A DNA stretch of 64,000 nucleotides from Epichloe hybrida (taxonomy: Eukaryota; Ascomycota; Sordariomycetes; Hypocreales; Clavicipitaceae). Position 1 is the first letter of the stretch. Each line of letters starts with the position of its first letter. Under the pieces are notes generated by a model. It was not told where the DNA came from. It ran no database searches and saw only the letters and a list, made by a program, of their open reading frames with translations. Of this stretch, positions 36,480 through 48,150 are shown piece by piece. The translations under genes and the position numbers were made by a program. The stretch covers positions 372,001 to 436,000 of the forward strand of contig JAFEKR010000011.1 in assembly GCA_019022495.1 (NCBI GenBank), written 5' to 3'.

Positions 36480-37508
36480 CTATAACCCCTCAAAGAAACC
36501 GCCACCTTCTTCCTCGTCCTCGGAATTCTTCTCGGCCTCAGCCTCGCGCATGAGGCGCCTTCGTTCCCTGCGATTGAGCGGAGTCTTCTCGCCAGTTTGC
36601 TTCTGCCTTTGACTACAAGATGTAGCTTTATCCTTGTCCTTGATCCCAGACTTTTCGTTGGCTGCGTGACGAGCTGTGAGTTTATCCTGTTTTTTGTTGT
36701 CTGACCTGCTTTGTGATGCTTTGCTGAACACACGAGATGGCTTTGTGGTAGATGCCGAGGCGTCATTGGGCCGCCGCTCTCGTAGCTGTTGTAGTGCTTC
36801 GATGCCTTGCTCCATGGTTTTCTCAACGACGTACCACATGGGCGGTCTTTCCGAGTCGAGCGCTACCTTGGCTACTGGGGTCTGATTCATTGCTTCATCC
36901 TCTGACTCTCCACCATCCTGCTTCTCTTTGCTGTCGGCTCTCACACTGCCGTACAAACTGTGATATGGTTCCATGTGAGGGTGGTAAACTGTGTATGCCT
37001 CATCCACCTCGGCGATATGCAGTTGGCGTTTGAGATGGTCGATACCGTCGGACTCGGGATTCTGTTCAATCGTGCGCCTGATTTGCTTTGCTAATCGTGA
37101 GGCCTTTTTTCGCTCTGCAATACTTGCGTGTTAGCAACAAGTGCTACAAATGAAGAGCATTATCTCGGATGACATACCAAAAAACCGAACCATGTGGTAT
37201 TTAGAAATCATGGCGCTCCGCTTCCTATGGAATGACTTGTCCGAGACGGTAGCCTTCAGGGTCGCCAATTCTCGTTGCAGGTCGTTTTGCACATCGGCGG
37301 GCAGGTCTTTGTTCCGTTCAAGCAGTCGCTCAATATTGCGGATTCTTTTCTTCGCAAAGCCCAGTCGGCCCTCTTTTACCTTGGGGTTTCCGGTCCCATG
37401 CTGCTTTCGCCGTTTGGGGTCGAAACCGTTTCCGCGTGATGCTGCACTCCGAGAAGTGCTGTCAGGGTCCTGCGAGTCCACGTCGGCGAAGGATCGCTTC
37501 ATGCCCAT
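36480..37508 (-). CDS. EFG1: rRNA-processing protein EFG1
   Basis: Exons 37508-37178 and 37114-36480 join in frame to 321 residues; the 63-bp intron has GTATGT, a GCTAAC branch site and TTGCAG. The family signature covers about residues 50-125: KKRIRNIERLLERNK, then LQRELATLK, and SAMISKYHMVRFFERKKASR, which crosses the intron. Efg1 is a nucleolar component of the small-subunit processome needed for early 18S rRNA maturation. The C-terminal half is charged, with a basic NRRERRRLMREAEAE helix and an acidic EDEEEGG tail. Met3 (MKRSFADVD, 37502) is an equally plausible start. Its promoter lies directly against the right AT-rich block. Confidence 0.93.
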
Positions 37509-37890
37509 TTTTGCATTAATGACAATTTGTTGCGTAATCCTCCGCGACAGGCCAAGGGATTGAACGAGAGGGATTTGTGCGTGATGCCCGAGGGGCGTTT
37601 TGCAGTGCGAGTGAGGCTTGTTGATCTGTTCAACTCTCCGAAGCAAAGCAAAGCTAGATAACTTTTCTCTTTTGCCCTTCTATTTTTCCTTCACTGGAAA
37701 TGGGGTCCTGGGCATGTTGGCTTGTTGGGGCCACCACACGAGCCAATCAGCACTGGCCAGTCTCCATGCACCCAGCCAATGCGGAAGACAAGCGCGCGCG
37801 TGTGCACTGTGCACTGTGGAGGAAACTCATATTGTGCGCTTGGCACGTGACTTGAAAGATATCCCCTAGCAGGATGAAGAAGGTCAGAAA
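37509..37890 (-). promoter_or_regulatory. EFG1 promoter with CCAAT boxes and a CACGTG site
   Basis: Plus-strand CCAAT words lie at 37743-37747 and 37776-37780, and CACGTGAC at 37844-37851 (GTCACGTG on the gene's strand). CCAAT is bound by the Hap complex and GTCACGTG by Cbf1-type bHLH factors in fungi. Composition turns AT-rich at about 37,890. Confidence 0.5.
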
Positions 37891-38364
37891 AGGATTAGAT
37901 TAAAGCTATCTCTATTATATAAATGGAAGGATAAAAACTCCTCTTTTATAGAGAAAGCTATTATATTATAGATTATATGCTTTTGTTATAAATTATTGCG
38001 TTTAGTAATATATATCTTTAGCTCCCCTAATATAGTTATAGGTGTAGATTTATTTATTATAGACACTATATTTACTATTAGGTAACACACCCCCTAGTTA
38101 GTATTAAGGTTATTATAATTACTAACTAATATCTTAACTAGCAAATATATAGTGTTTTAGTAATGCCTAAATTTAATATAAATTTAAAGTAAGCTCTCTT
38201 ACTTTTATGCCTATACTTCCCTCCTATAAAGGATCTCTTAATATAATAGTTATAGGCTTCCTTTCTTCTTTTTATAATACACTTTTTATTAACTAGCCTA
38301 TATTTTAATTAATATAAATTCTAATATATATGCTTAGGTTAAAGAGAATCTTTACTCCTAGGAG
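37891..38364. other. AT-rich RIPed sequence between the gene island and element C
   Basis: The composition is that of RIPed repeat DNA. No LTR or domain can be identified. It is probably the remnant into which element C inserted. Confidence 0.5.
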
Positions 38365-38634
38365 TGTTAGGAGCGCAGAGGTCAAAGATAGGATGTTCAT
38401 CGAAGCGGGTCTTTAGAGAACCTTTAGGCTATGCAAATAACAAAGAGGCTAGCTAGCTATAAGATAGCTACGTGCTTATAGAGTAAAGTACTTATTAAAG
38501 ACTACGCATATTATTAGTACTAGGTTAGAGATTAAAACCTTTATATACCTACCCTTAGCTAGTATTTATCTAGTAGTAACTATAATAGTCTTAGCTATTA
38601 CTTTATTCTTAACCTTTTAGTATAAGCTATAATA
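38365..38634 (+). repeat. 5' LTR of gypsy element C (270 bp)
   Basis: Begins TGTTAGGAGCGCAGAGG and ends AGCTATAATA. The first 100 bp are the least mutated LTR sequence of this family in the window. Confidence 0.85.
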
Positions 38635-38991
38635 AATTAATCTCTCTTAACCTTTTTAAGAATATAAACTATTAGCTAGATTATTATATAGCTAATACTC
38701 TAAAGATCTATAAGAAATATACTAGTACTTTATAATAATAAAGCTATAGATAATTAGGAAAATAGGGAACCCTTATAATCTAGAACTATAGATAATAAGG
38801 TATAATAAACGCCACTTAATCCTAATTTAGGTAGAGGTATAGATAATATAACTAAAGAAAAAAGGGTATTATAGTAATACTATAAGGTTATATAATTTAA
38901 GCTATATTACCTTTAGAGAAAATAAGAGGTCTTATAAATAAAGGTATAAATTAAAGAGCTTAAGGTAAATCTAGGATTAGCTAGACCTTAA

Positions 38992-39063
38992 ACTAGACCT
39001 ATAATTACCCCTTAATCTAGACTTATAATTACCCCTTAATCTAGACTTATAATTACCCCTTAA
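38992..39063 (+). repeat. 24-bp leader unit, three tandem copies
   Basis: Copies start at 38997, 39021 and 39045 with a 24-bp period. The same site in elements A and B has one and two copies. Confidence 0.85.
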
Positions 39064-41613
39064 ACATTAGCTATAATTTTACCTATAGTTTATAGTAATA
39101 TAGTAGTAATTATATAGTAAGGTAGTCTTATTAAAATATAGATAAAAATGCCTATATATAAAGGGGAAATATATAAAAGCCTATAGAATTTCTTAGTAAA
39201 CTTAGATATACTATTTAAATTAAACTACTATACCTTTAAGGATAATATAACTAAGGTAGTATATATAAGTAACTACCTAGCTAGTAATATAAAGCAATAG
39301 TAAATACATTATATAACTATAAATAAGTATATAAATTATTTATTAATTACCTAGGTAAATTTCCTAGAATAGTTAAAAACTAGAATAATAGATATAAGTA
39401 TAAGATACTTAGAAGTAATAAGGTTATTACTAAATCTTAGGTAAAAGAATAGCTAATTATTTTAATCCTTTATATAAGCCTAGGATAAGGTAAAAGCTAA
39501 GTTACCTAAAGAAATCCCTATATATCTAAGAATTATAATCTTTTTAAATAGCTTAAATAATACTATAAGGAAGTAAATAATTAGTTAAGAGATCCTAATA
39601 ACCTAAAGCTAACTATAAGGCTAGGGTAAGAAAGTAAAGGTTATAATAAGTTTAGGCTAAAATAATAAAAAAGGTTAGGACTTTAAAAGAAAAAGGTAAT
39701 ACTCTTATTTTATATTACCTATAGATAAGGTATAGTAATAAAGTAAAGACTAAGGGAGAAGATTATCTTTAGTATACTATAAATATAAAAAGCCTAGGTA
39801 TACTATACTAACTTATTAGGCACTATATTATTTTACTTATAAGAGTACTAAATATATAACTAAGAAGTATAAGAAAAGTAGTAATAAAGCTATATTTTCT
39901 AATATAATACTAGTTTAATTAGTATAGACCTAGGAATGTAATCTTACTATAGAATACCCTATAGATAATAAAATAAGAATATAAGTATCTCTATAATAAG
40001 ATAACTAGTAGTTAGCTATATAAGCGCTATTTAATATAGGTATATAGTCTTTAATAATTTATCTAAAATTATTATTAAAAAAGGATTAGGAGAATATAAT
40101 CTAATTAGATAGGATATTAGAGAGTGTAAGTAAAAAAGTGATTTTATATTAAGGAATTCTAAAAAAATTAGTTAAGATAAAAGATAGTATAGGATTTATA
40201 AAGGTTTACTAAGTTAGTTACTTTATTACTAATATAGGTAAAGGGATAATTCTAGGTATAGACTAGATTAAAGAGTATTTACCTATAATTATATATTAGG
40301 AGTATAAATACTAGAGATATCTAGTAATAATAGAATATCTTTCCTTTACTTATAATAAGTAATAAGTATATAAAGAGAAAAAAATAGTAGTAGTTACTTT
40401 ATTATTAAGAGTAATAAAGATTAGGCTAAGTATTCTAGAAAATAAAAATTAAAAAGGAAAAGAAAAAGGCTAATTAAAAAACCTAGTAGTAATAGATATA
40501 TAAATAAATAGTAAAGTAACTATATAAATCCTTAAGTATACTTATTTATAATAAAAAAGTAAAGGTATTATAGTTATGCTAATTTTAGAAAACATAAGTA
40601 GTAAAGAAGCTATATTAAATTAGGATAAGAGCACTAAGTGCCTTATACTAATAATCCTAGAAGAATATAAGGAGTTTATAGATATTTTTTCTAAAGAGTT
40701 AGTAAGTAAGCTTCCTAAACTAGGAGGTTATACTTATATAATTAAATTAAAAGAAAGGAAAACACTACCTTAGGGGCCTATATATAATTTAGCTAAAAGG
40801 GAGCTAGAGGTTCTTAGAGAGTACCTTATAAGTATATAGCTTAAAGGGTAAATTAGAAGATTAGTTAGCCTAGCTAAGGCCTTGATTTTATTTATTCTAA
40901 AGAAAGGAGGGAAATTAAGGCTTTATATAAATTATAGGGGCCTAAATAAGATTATAATTAAGAATAAGGCCCCTTTACCCCTTATTACTAAAATTCTTAA
41001 TTAATTAGCAAGCGTAGTTATTTTTATAGTCCTAGATTTAAAAGATATATATTACTAGCTATATATTCGCTTAGGTAATAAGTAAAAAATAGCATTCTAT
41101 TATTAATATAATTACTTTAAATATCTAGTAATACTATTTAGACTAGTTAATACACTAGTAACTTTTTAGGAGTATATTAATAATACTCTTAAAGGACTTA
41201 TTAATAAGACTTACATTATTTATCTAGATAATATACTAATATATAGTAGTAAGGTTAAAGATTATATAAAGCATGTTAAATAAGTTTTATATAGGTTTAG
41301 AGAGGTAAGTCTTTTTATTAACCTTAAGAAGTGTTAATTTTTAGTTAAGGAAGTTAAATTTTTAGGCTTTAAGATATTAGAGAAAGGTATTATAATAGAC
41401 CTAGCAAGAGTTAAAGTAATTATAACCTAGCTAATACTACATAGTGTTTTTAATATTTAGTTATTTCTTAGTTTTACTAGATTTTACTGCTGTTTTATTA
41501 AATAGTATAGTAAAGTTATTATTCTATTAATAGATTACCTTAGAGGGAATTAACTAGTAATATTTAAACTAAAACCCCGTAAGATAGTAGCGTTTAGAGA
41601 GCTTTAATAAAGA

Positions 41614-43135
41614 TTTACTAGTAATAACCTATGCTAGTCTATCCCTATTAGTAATAGCTAGTCTAATAGGAAAATTAAAATAATTAAGTAATAAACAATA
41701 CATACACTAGGTACTAATAGTATTACTATAGCTAGCTTATTACTTATTAACTAAAGTATAAAAAGTATTAAATAACCTTACTAATATAACTCTTCTAAGA
41801 TTATCTAGATTATTAGGTTCTTTAGGAATATAGTTAAGTTATGATTTTTTAAAACCCTAGATATTAGTAGTATTATTATAGTGTTATCATAACTAACTAT
41901 TAGTTATATTAAGTGATGTTTTTGTGGAGCCTATGGCATTAATAATATTGCTATAGTGTTCCTATCTCTTAGTATTTATAAATTTAAATAAAAAGGTAAG
42001 AAGTTATATAGTTACTACTTCCTCTTTCCTTGCCTTACTTATAAAATCTAGTTTTCTTAAAAGTAAGTTAGTAGGATTTAATTTCCCTATATAATATATA
42101 ATCTTAAAGTTAAAAGAATAAAGCTTATTAAGCGTAGTTACTTACTTACTAGTAAGCTTAGGCTTTATAGTAAGGTACTTATAGTTTAAATAATCTAAAA
42201 TAACTTTAATTATATAAGCTAAATAAGCGAGATAGTGTCTCTATATGCGAAAAGCCTCTTAGATAGCTAATAATTTACTATTAGGTGTTAAATATCGCAA
42301 TTTAGTATTAGTTATCTTTCTTAATATAAACATAACTAGGTGCTAGTGACCTAGCACTAATATTGTAAGTATAGCCCTAATTATATATCTAGATGTATCT
42401 ATCTCTACTCTAAGATATATAAGTGAGTTAAAATACACTAAAATTAGCGCTTCCTAAAATCTTTATTAAAGCTCTCTAAACGCTACTATCTTATAGGGTT
42501 TTAGTTTAAACATTACTAGTTAATTCCCTCTAAGGCGATTTGTTAATAGAATAATAACTTTACTATACTATTTAATAAAATAGCAGTAAAATCTAGTAAA
42601 ACTAAGAAATAACTAAATATTAAAAACGCTACGTAGTATTAGCTAGGTTATAATTGCTTTAACTCTTACTAGGTCTATTGTAATACCTTTCTCTAATATC
42701 TTAAAGCCTAAAAATTTAACTTCCTTAACTAAAAATTAACACTTCTTAAGGTTAATAAAAAGACTTACCTCTTTAAACTTACGTAAAACTTGTTTAATAT
42801 GCTTTATATAATCTTTAACCTTATTACTATATATTAGCGTATTATCTAGATAGATAATATAAGTCTTATTAATAAGTCCTTTAAGAGTATTATTAATATA
42901 CTCCTAAAAAGTTACTAGTGTATTAACTAGTCTAAATAGCATTACTAGATATTTAAAGTAGCTATATTAATAATAGAACGCTATTTTCCACTTATTACCT
43001 AAGCAAATACGTAGCTAGTAGTACGTATCTTTTAAATCTAGGACTATGAAAATAACTATGCTTACTAATTAATTAAGAATTTTAGTAATAAGGGGCAAAG
43101 GGGCCTTATTCTTAATTATAATCTTATTTAGGCCC
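41614..43135 (-). mobile_element. Inverted gypsy fragment joined head to head with element C
   Basis: This piece is the reverse complement of the part of the same family from after RT back into RT (it matches about 8,500 down to 6,990 of element B). About 41,614-42,455 matches B only; about 42,456-43,135 is also the reverse complement of 40,937-41,613, so the locus is a large imperfect palindrome with an 840-bp spacer. Confidence 0.8.
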
Positions 43136-43139
43136 CTAA

Positions 43140-43643
43140 ATAGGGGAAAGTAGGACTATTACATATAATACTATAAATTACATTATAAAGCTACTAGAAA
43201 AACGCGCGCAACGTTGAGCCCAAACCCATGCACGTACACGAGACAGCAAACAACGGGCCGCATGCAGGTCGAAGAACAAAAAATCAACCCATACGGATTA
43301 CGGAGTATGTATATGAGTTCTTCGACCTGCATGCGGCACATTGTTTGAGCCCTGTTGAGAAAATTGAAAGACCGGCATCCCACATGGCAAGATCCACAGA
43401 TGCAAACCCCTGATTCTGGGACATTTTAGATGTCCCTGATTCTGAACACTGCCATCAAACAGGCAAGGCTAATTTTGAAGACCACACTGGCCTATGTACA
43501 TACGGAGCACATGGACGATTTTCCACGTGTCGGGATTCGATTCCCGATTATTACGGAGTACATACTGGAAGCGACTTGATTAATTTGGACATTTGCCGGG
43601 GGGCCCTGCTGCTGGGCCCTGGGGGACGAGGACCACGTATGTA
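43140..43643. other. Un-RIPed relic inside the AT-rich block
   Basis: After a short transition, about 43,195-43,643 has normal base composition with many CpA, TpG and CpG steps. It contains a 31-bp inverted repeat (43247-43277 and 43317-43347), a small hairpin (43418-43436) and several TACGGAGTAC-like words (about 43,291-43,308 and 43,553-43,563). No convincing gene is seen; the short frames at 43183-43413 arise mainly from the inverted repeat. It looks like original single-copy DNA trapped between transposons. Confidence 0.6.
43247..43347. repeat. Inverted repeat, 31-bp arms, 39-bp loop
   Basis: The left arm 43247-43277 and right arm 43317-43347 pair over 31 positions with two mismatches; the inner 21 bp are perfect. 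The loop contains ATACGGATTACGGAGTAT. Confidence 0.9.
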
Positions 43644-44147
43644 CAGTGGGGGGTCGAAAGTCTGGATAACCACAAAAACCGACCCCATCGGGGGAATTGA
43701 CACTATAATTAAAATGCCTCGCCGCACACGTAAATTTAACTTAAATCTAGTATAATTTATATATTTATGCTAGGAATTAATTCCTCTTTTATCTACGATG
43801 CCTAATACTTCGTGTATTACCCTCTGGCGCGTATAGTAGCCGCTATCCTCTATAGTATTAAATTAATTAGCTAATTTATAATATTATCTTTAATTTACTC
43901 CTAACCTTTAATAGTAGCCTTATAAAGCCTTTCTAAGGTCTTATTTAAAGTCTTTATTAATAATAGTTCTAGATATTTACTTATGATTTCTTCTTTTATA
44001 AGTTTCTATAAGTTCTTAATAGGATTAAGGTTAGGCAAATATAGTAGCTAATTTACTAATTTAACTATATTTTTATCTGCCTATTTCTTTAGCTACTCTT
44101 ATATAATTTAAGCTTTATAAGTTAAAGTGTTATCTTAAGTAAAGATA
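43644..44147 (-). mobile_element. Tc1/mariner transposon, 3' part, RIP-degraded
   Basis: On the minus strand a degraded frame reads PNLNPIKNL (44038-44011), which corresponds to the PDLNPIE segment carrying the last catalytic acid of DDE transposases, then KLIKEEIISKY and a C-terminal part ending near 43,780. The outer end is CAGTGGGGGGTCGAAAG at 43644, after a TA at 43642-43643, as expected for a mariner terminal repeat at a TA target. The 5' part is cut off by a gypsy LTR at 44148. Confidence 0.72.
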
Positions 44148-44401
44148 TGTTAGGAGCACGGAGGCTAGGGAGTCGCGGACAGGATAGTTATATAATAAAG
44201 CCCTTAGGTAAGCCTTAGCCTACGCGAATAACTAAGTAGCTACTAGATAGCTATATGCATATAGTAAGGTATTTAAATAAGGACTACTTATAAGAGATAT
44301 AGAAGGTTAGAGTTTAAGACCTTTATATACTTACCCCTAAGTAGTAGCTCTCTAGCTATAACTAAGAACCTTAGCCTTTACTTTATTTATATTTCTCTTA
44401 C
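44148..44401 (+). repeat. 5' LTR of gypsy element D, first part
   Basis: Starts TGTTAGGAGCACGGAGG and follows the layout of the 270-bp LTR family, but the sequence differs. The copia element interrupts it at 44,401; the last part resumes after the target duplication at about 50,678-50,690, giving about 267 bp. Confidence 0.72.
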
Positions 44402-44632
44402 TGTTAGTTACACCAAGGGATTGGTATGCACTAGTGCAACGTAGGGTCAGGTTCAATAATATAATAAGGTCTAAGGATTAAAGCTATTTATAGCGTTATA
44501 TGGCCACAAGAAAAGGGGGACGCAAGTCACATGTGTACCTCGCGTACGGGTGCAGCTAATCACAGTGCGGCGCTACCACATGTGCTCTACTTTCCTAGTG
44601 GTTAACCTAATGTTAACCTAGTTATTATAACA
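44402..44632 (-). repeat. 3' LTR of the copia element (231 bp)
   Basis: In plus coordinates it starts TGTTAGTTACACCAAGGG and ends TTATTATAACA. The outer (left) part keeps CpA and CpG; the inner end is RIPed. Confidence 0.88.
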
Positions 44633-47600
44633 CTAGTAACTTCTCTTTTTAGGAAGAAAGTAAGGCAGGATAGATCTAGTACTAAAAGAGGGAATTAGTA
44701 GGTATATAAATAAAATAAGCCTATGTAAGGATAAGTGGGTCTAATATTGAATTCAGACTCCCCATTGGTTAATAATAAAATGTAAGAAAAAAATTGCTTA
44801 ATCCGCGGATTAGGAAGCGGGCTTAATTAGGAGCTTTAAAAGCTTAAAAAACGTAATAAAAATCAGAATCATTTAAAATGAACATAAGTGGATATAGGGA
44901 ATTAAAATGAGGGCTTCTTATTAGCTTAGCTATGGTTAGACTAGACTCTTATTAATCTTATCTGGTCTCTAGTCTCTTTACCTAGCCTTTAACTTGAATT
45001 ACGGCTTCATTTAAGTTAATAAAGGTCTTAAGGCTCTTATTCGGAGATGCCTTTATTATTATGTTAGTAAGGTTATTATTGCCATTAATCTATTATACTT
45101 CGTAAATCTCTTGTTGCTTATATAATTACTAAAGTGCCATAATATTAATTATAAGGCGTTTCTCCTTTATAGAACCTAGCTTTATAAGACACTTGTATAA
45201 CAAAAAAGAGTCTATATAGATAATTATAGGGATGTGGTTAATCTTTAATTAGTCCGTGATTATATTAAGGGTTATGGTAATTATATAGGCTATATTAGCA
45301 TTATACTATTAAGTATAGTTTAGAAGTAAGGGCGCTATAGGTTACACGCTTGCTCTTTATTAAGCTATACGTAATAATATTACCTTTTAAGGTAAATATG
45401 TTATCTTTTGTCTCTTTATTACTAATTATAATTACATATCCTATCTAGGAACTTAGATCTTTGTTGTTAGCAAGGGATTTATTCATAAACACAAATAACT
45501 TTACATTCTCGAGATCTAGAGGGATGTAATATAGGCCTTAGTCTTAATATTAGATCTGCTAGTTAAGTCGCTTATTTAATCAAGTTATATTATTAGGAGT
45601 TAGATCTTAATATTATACTACGATTAAGAGGTTGTAAAGGGCTTTAGGTTAATAGATAGTTATAATATAACTTCCTTGTGCTTATTATTTAATGTAATCT
45701 TGTTTTATAGTTAGTAATTATAGGTTAATCTGCCTAATCTTCTTGCTCTAGTCTTTCTAACGAAGTTCTATTAAGTTATTAGCATTCTAGGTAAGGATAT
45801 AACTATTAAAGATAAGGGGATTCTTAGCTAATAGCTTCTGCTTTAGCTTTACTAAGAAATTCGCCTTCTGTAGTTCCTTCTCTTTAAGGTTATAGAAATC
45901 CTAGTTACTAAGGCCTAGCGTATTATTAGTCTGTATGCTAACTACCTTAAAGAGGTTGTTATTATTCTCTTCTGTGATTAGTAAGTATAGGTCATAGGAC
46001 AAAGTTATTATCTTAAGTATCTCTTTATAGTAATAGAAGTAAGTTACGAACTAGTAGGTTCTAGCTTTTATGATTCTATATAAAGGCTTAATAACTTCTA
46101 TGACAGTTCCTTTAGGGAATAGATATGCTATCTGCTTAGGCAATATAGCAATAATTAATCTTGTGAGCTACGTTTTTGATTGCACGTAAGCTTGTGTGAT
46201 ATCTTGAATCTATAGGATAATTCCTCTAGATCTAAGTAATGGTGCAATTGCGATAATTAATTATTAGCTTAATCTTTAGATTGTTAGGGATTAGGTTAGG
46301 ATGAATTCCTTCCCTTTGTTATTTATCCCTTAAATCACAAGTTATAACTTTTTATATAGCGTAGCTATTCCTTTACCTTTAATTTCTCTTACTATATAAG
46401 ATTTAAAGAGTCTCTTATTACTATGTTTAGTAGGATTAAATAGCGTGAATCTAAACATATTATGGGCTTATAAAGTATTAATCTTAATCTAATCTAATAG
46501 CTTAAAGGGCTTACCTAGGGTTATAATCTTTCCTTCTTAATGTAACTAAAGGGCTAGATCCTAATTAGCTTCTTCCTTTGCCGTAATAAATGCTATACTT
46601 AACTTACTATTAGCTATAAGTTCCTTTATTAATACTTTCTCTTAGTCTTTATTTACTAAGTATATAGTTACTATATATTTAGTTCCTATGAGGTTAAATT
46701 AAACTATAAGCTTCTTTTATAGTCTTCTATGCTTTCTCTTAGGCTATAGTAGTTCCTTATTTATTTCTAAAGCTTTAGGGATAATCTCTTTAATTATTAG
46801 GGTCTTGTTTATATCTATAGCTTAGTCTTTACCTCTAGGTATTAACTTATGAAGTTCTTTAGTATAGTATAGGTTATAATAGTATGGTTTAATAACTATT
46901 AATTAGAATCTTATTAGTCTATAAGGCATTTAAAGGGTATAGGTTTCTCTATTAGTAGTAAGAAGCTTATAGGGGCTATGCTATCTATCTTTCTCTCTTT
47001 ATACACGTATATCTAACTATAATAGAAGTTAGTATATTAGTAGTATATCTAGGCTATTTTAAGTTCTTAGAGCATTATAAACTTATTACTTTACTAGGAG
47101 TTATTAGACCTTATTAGTAGCTTTATGAATTACTTTAGCTTATTAAATAATAGATATACTTAGCGGTGACTTATTAGTTATCCGTGGATATACACTAAAG
47201 ATAAGAATTATAGGAATAAGACTATTAGGGCCTACTAAGTTATTTATAGCTTTCATAGCTATCTAAAGTTATTACTTAGGCGTGAGATCTTAACCTATAG
47301 AGTCTATAATGATTATATAGGCTTGCTATAATAGTCCGTAATAGTGTTTAACTTTTCTAATGCTATTATAGGCCTTAACTAGAACTTTATTAATCTTGAT
47401 TAATAGTAATTATATATAATGCTTAAATTCTGCTAATGTAAAGTTCTTTCTAGTATTATAGATAATCTATTCTAGAGGACTAAGGTAGGTGTTAATCTAG
47501 CATTCACGCAAGGTATTCTAAATATTATGTGCCTTTTGCTTATTTAGATTAAGGAATTAGGCTACTTAAAATAAGGTTATAGAATTAATAACATAAAGAA

Positions 47601-47895
47601 TAAGTTATCTGTTAATTTAAATAATATTAACTATAATCTTATAGTTAAACTTATAGTTATCTTTAATTATAAACTTAAATCTACCTAGAGCCTTTCTGTT
47701 TATTTAGTAATAGTAGTAAATTTCAGTTAATTATTTAATAGCCTTTGCTTTAATATTATGTCTAGCTTAGTTTAGTATCTTTATAAGCTATTTAACTAAT
47801 AGGTAACCGAATTATTAATATAGTTAATAGAGTTCTGTTTCTAATAGGTGGAAAGCTACTGTTTCTCTAGCTTCTAGAGTCCACTAAAGATATCC

Positions 47896-48150
47896 CTATT
47901 TCCTAATAATAGGAACTATCTTATTATCTTGGATTAATATGTTTGCGAGGTTATTTACCTTAATGCATAACCTATCTATATTATCTAAAGAGAATAAGAA
48001 AGGCGTATGTGTATCAATTATATAGAAAGGGATGTTACCTAGTTCTGTTAGTATGTTAACTACTCCTTTTGTAATCGCGCTCCTAGCACTAAATTTAATT
48101 ATCTTTTCCGGAGTTAGTTTGATCTTTAGTAATAGTATTAATCTTAGCAA
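47896..48150 (-). pseudogene. Surviving copia Gag-protease fragment (84 codons)
   Basis: An open stretch inside the copia element reads DTHTPFLFSLDNIDRL, resembling the protease-region consensus of fungal copia polyproteins. It is a remnant, not an expressed gene. Confidence 0.65.

Larger units (their letters stand above)
38365..41613 (+). mobile_element. RIP-degraded gypsy element, 5' part (element C)
   Basis: Starts with a 270-bp LTR (38365-38634) and runs through leader, gag, protease and reverse transcriptase (YLDNILIYS near 41,215-41,250) in the same order as element B. It ends abruptly at about 41,613 within the region after RT, where an inverted piece of the same family begins. Its leader has three copies of the 24-bp unit. 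It has no 3' LTR. Confidence 0.82.

Noticed and set aside
43183..43413. Short frames on both strands in the relic
   Set aside because: They mirror each other because of the 31-bp inverted repeat and have no conserved features.
43532..43550. T-arm-like sequence TCGGGATTCGATTCCCGA suggesting a tRNA
   Set aside because: The stem and loop sizes do not fit a T-arm, and no acceptor stem, D-arm or anticodon arm is found upstream.
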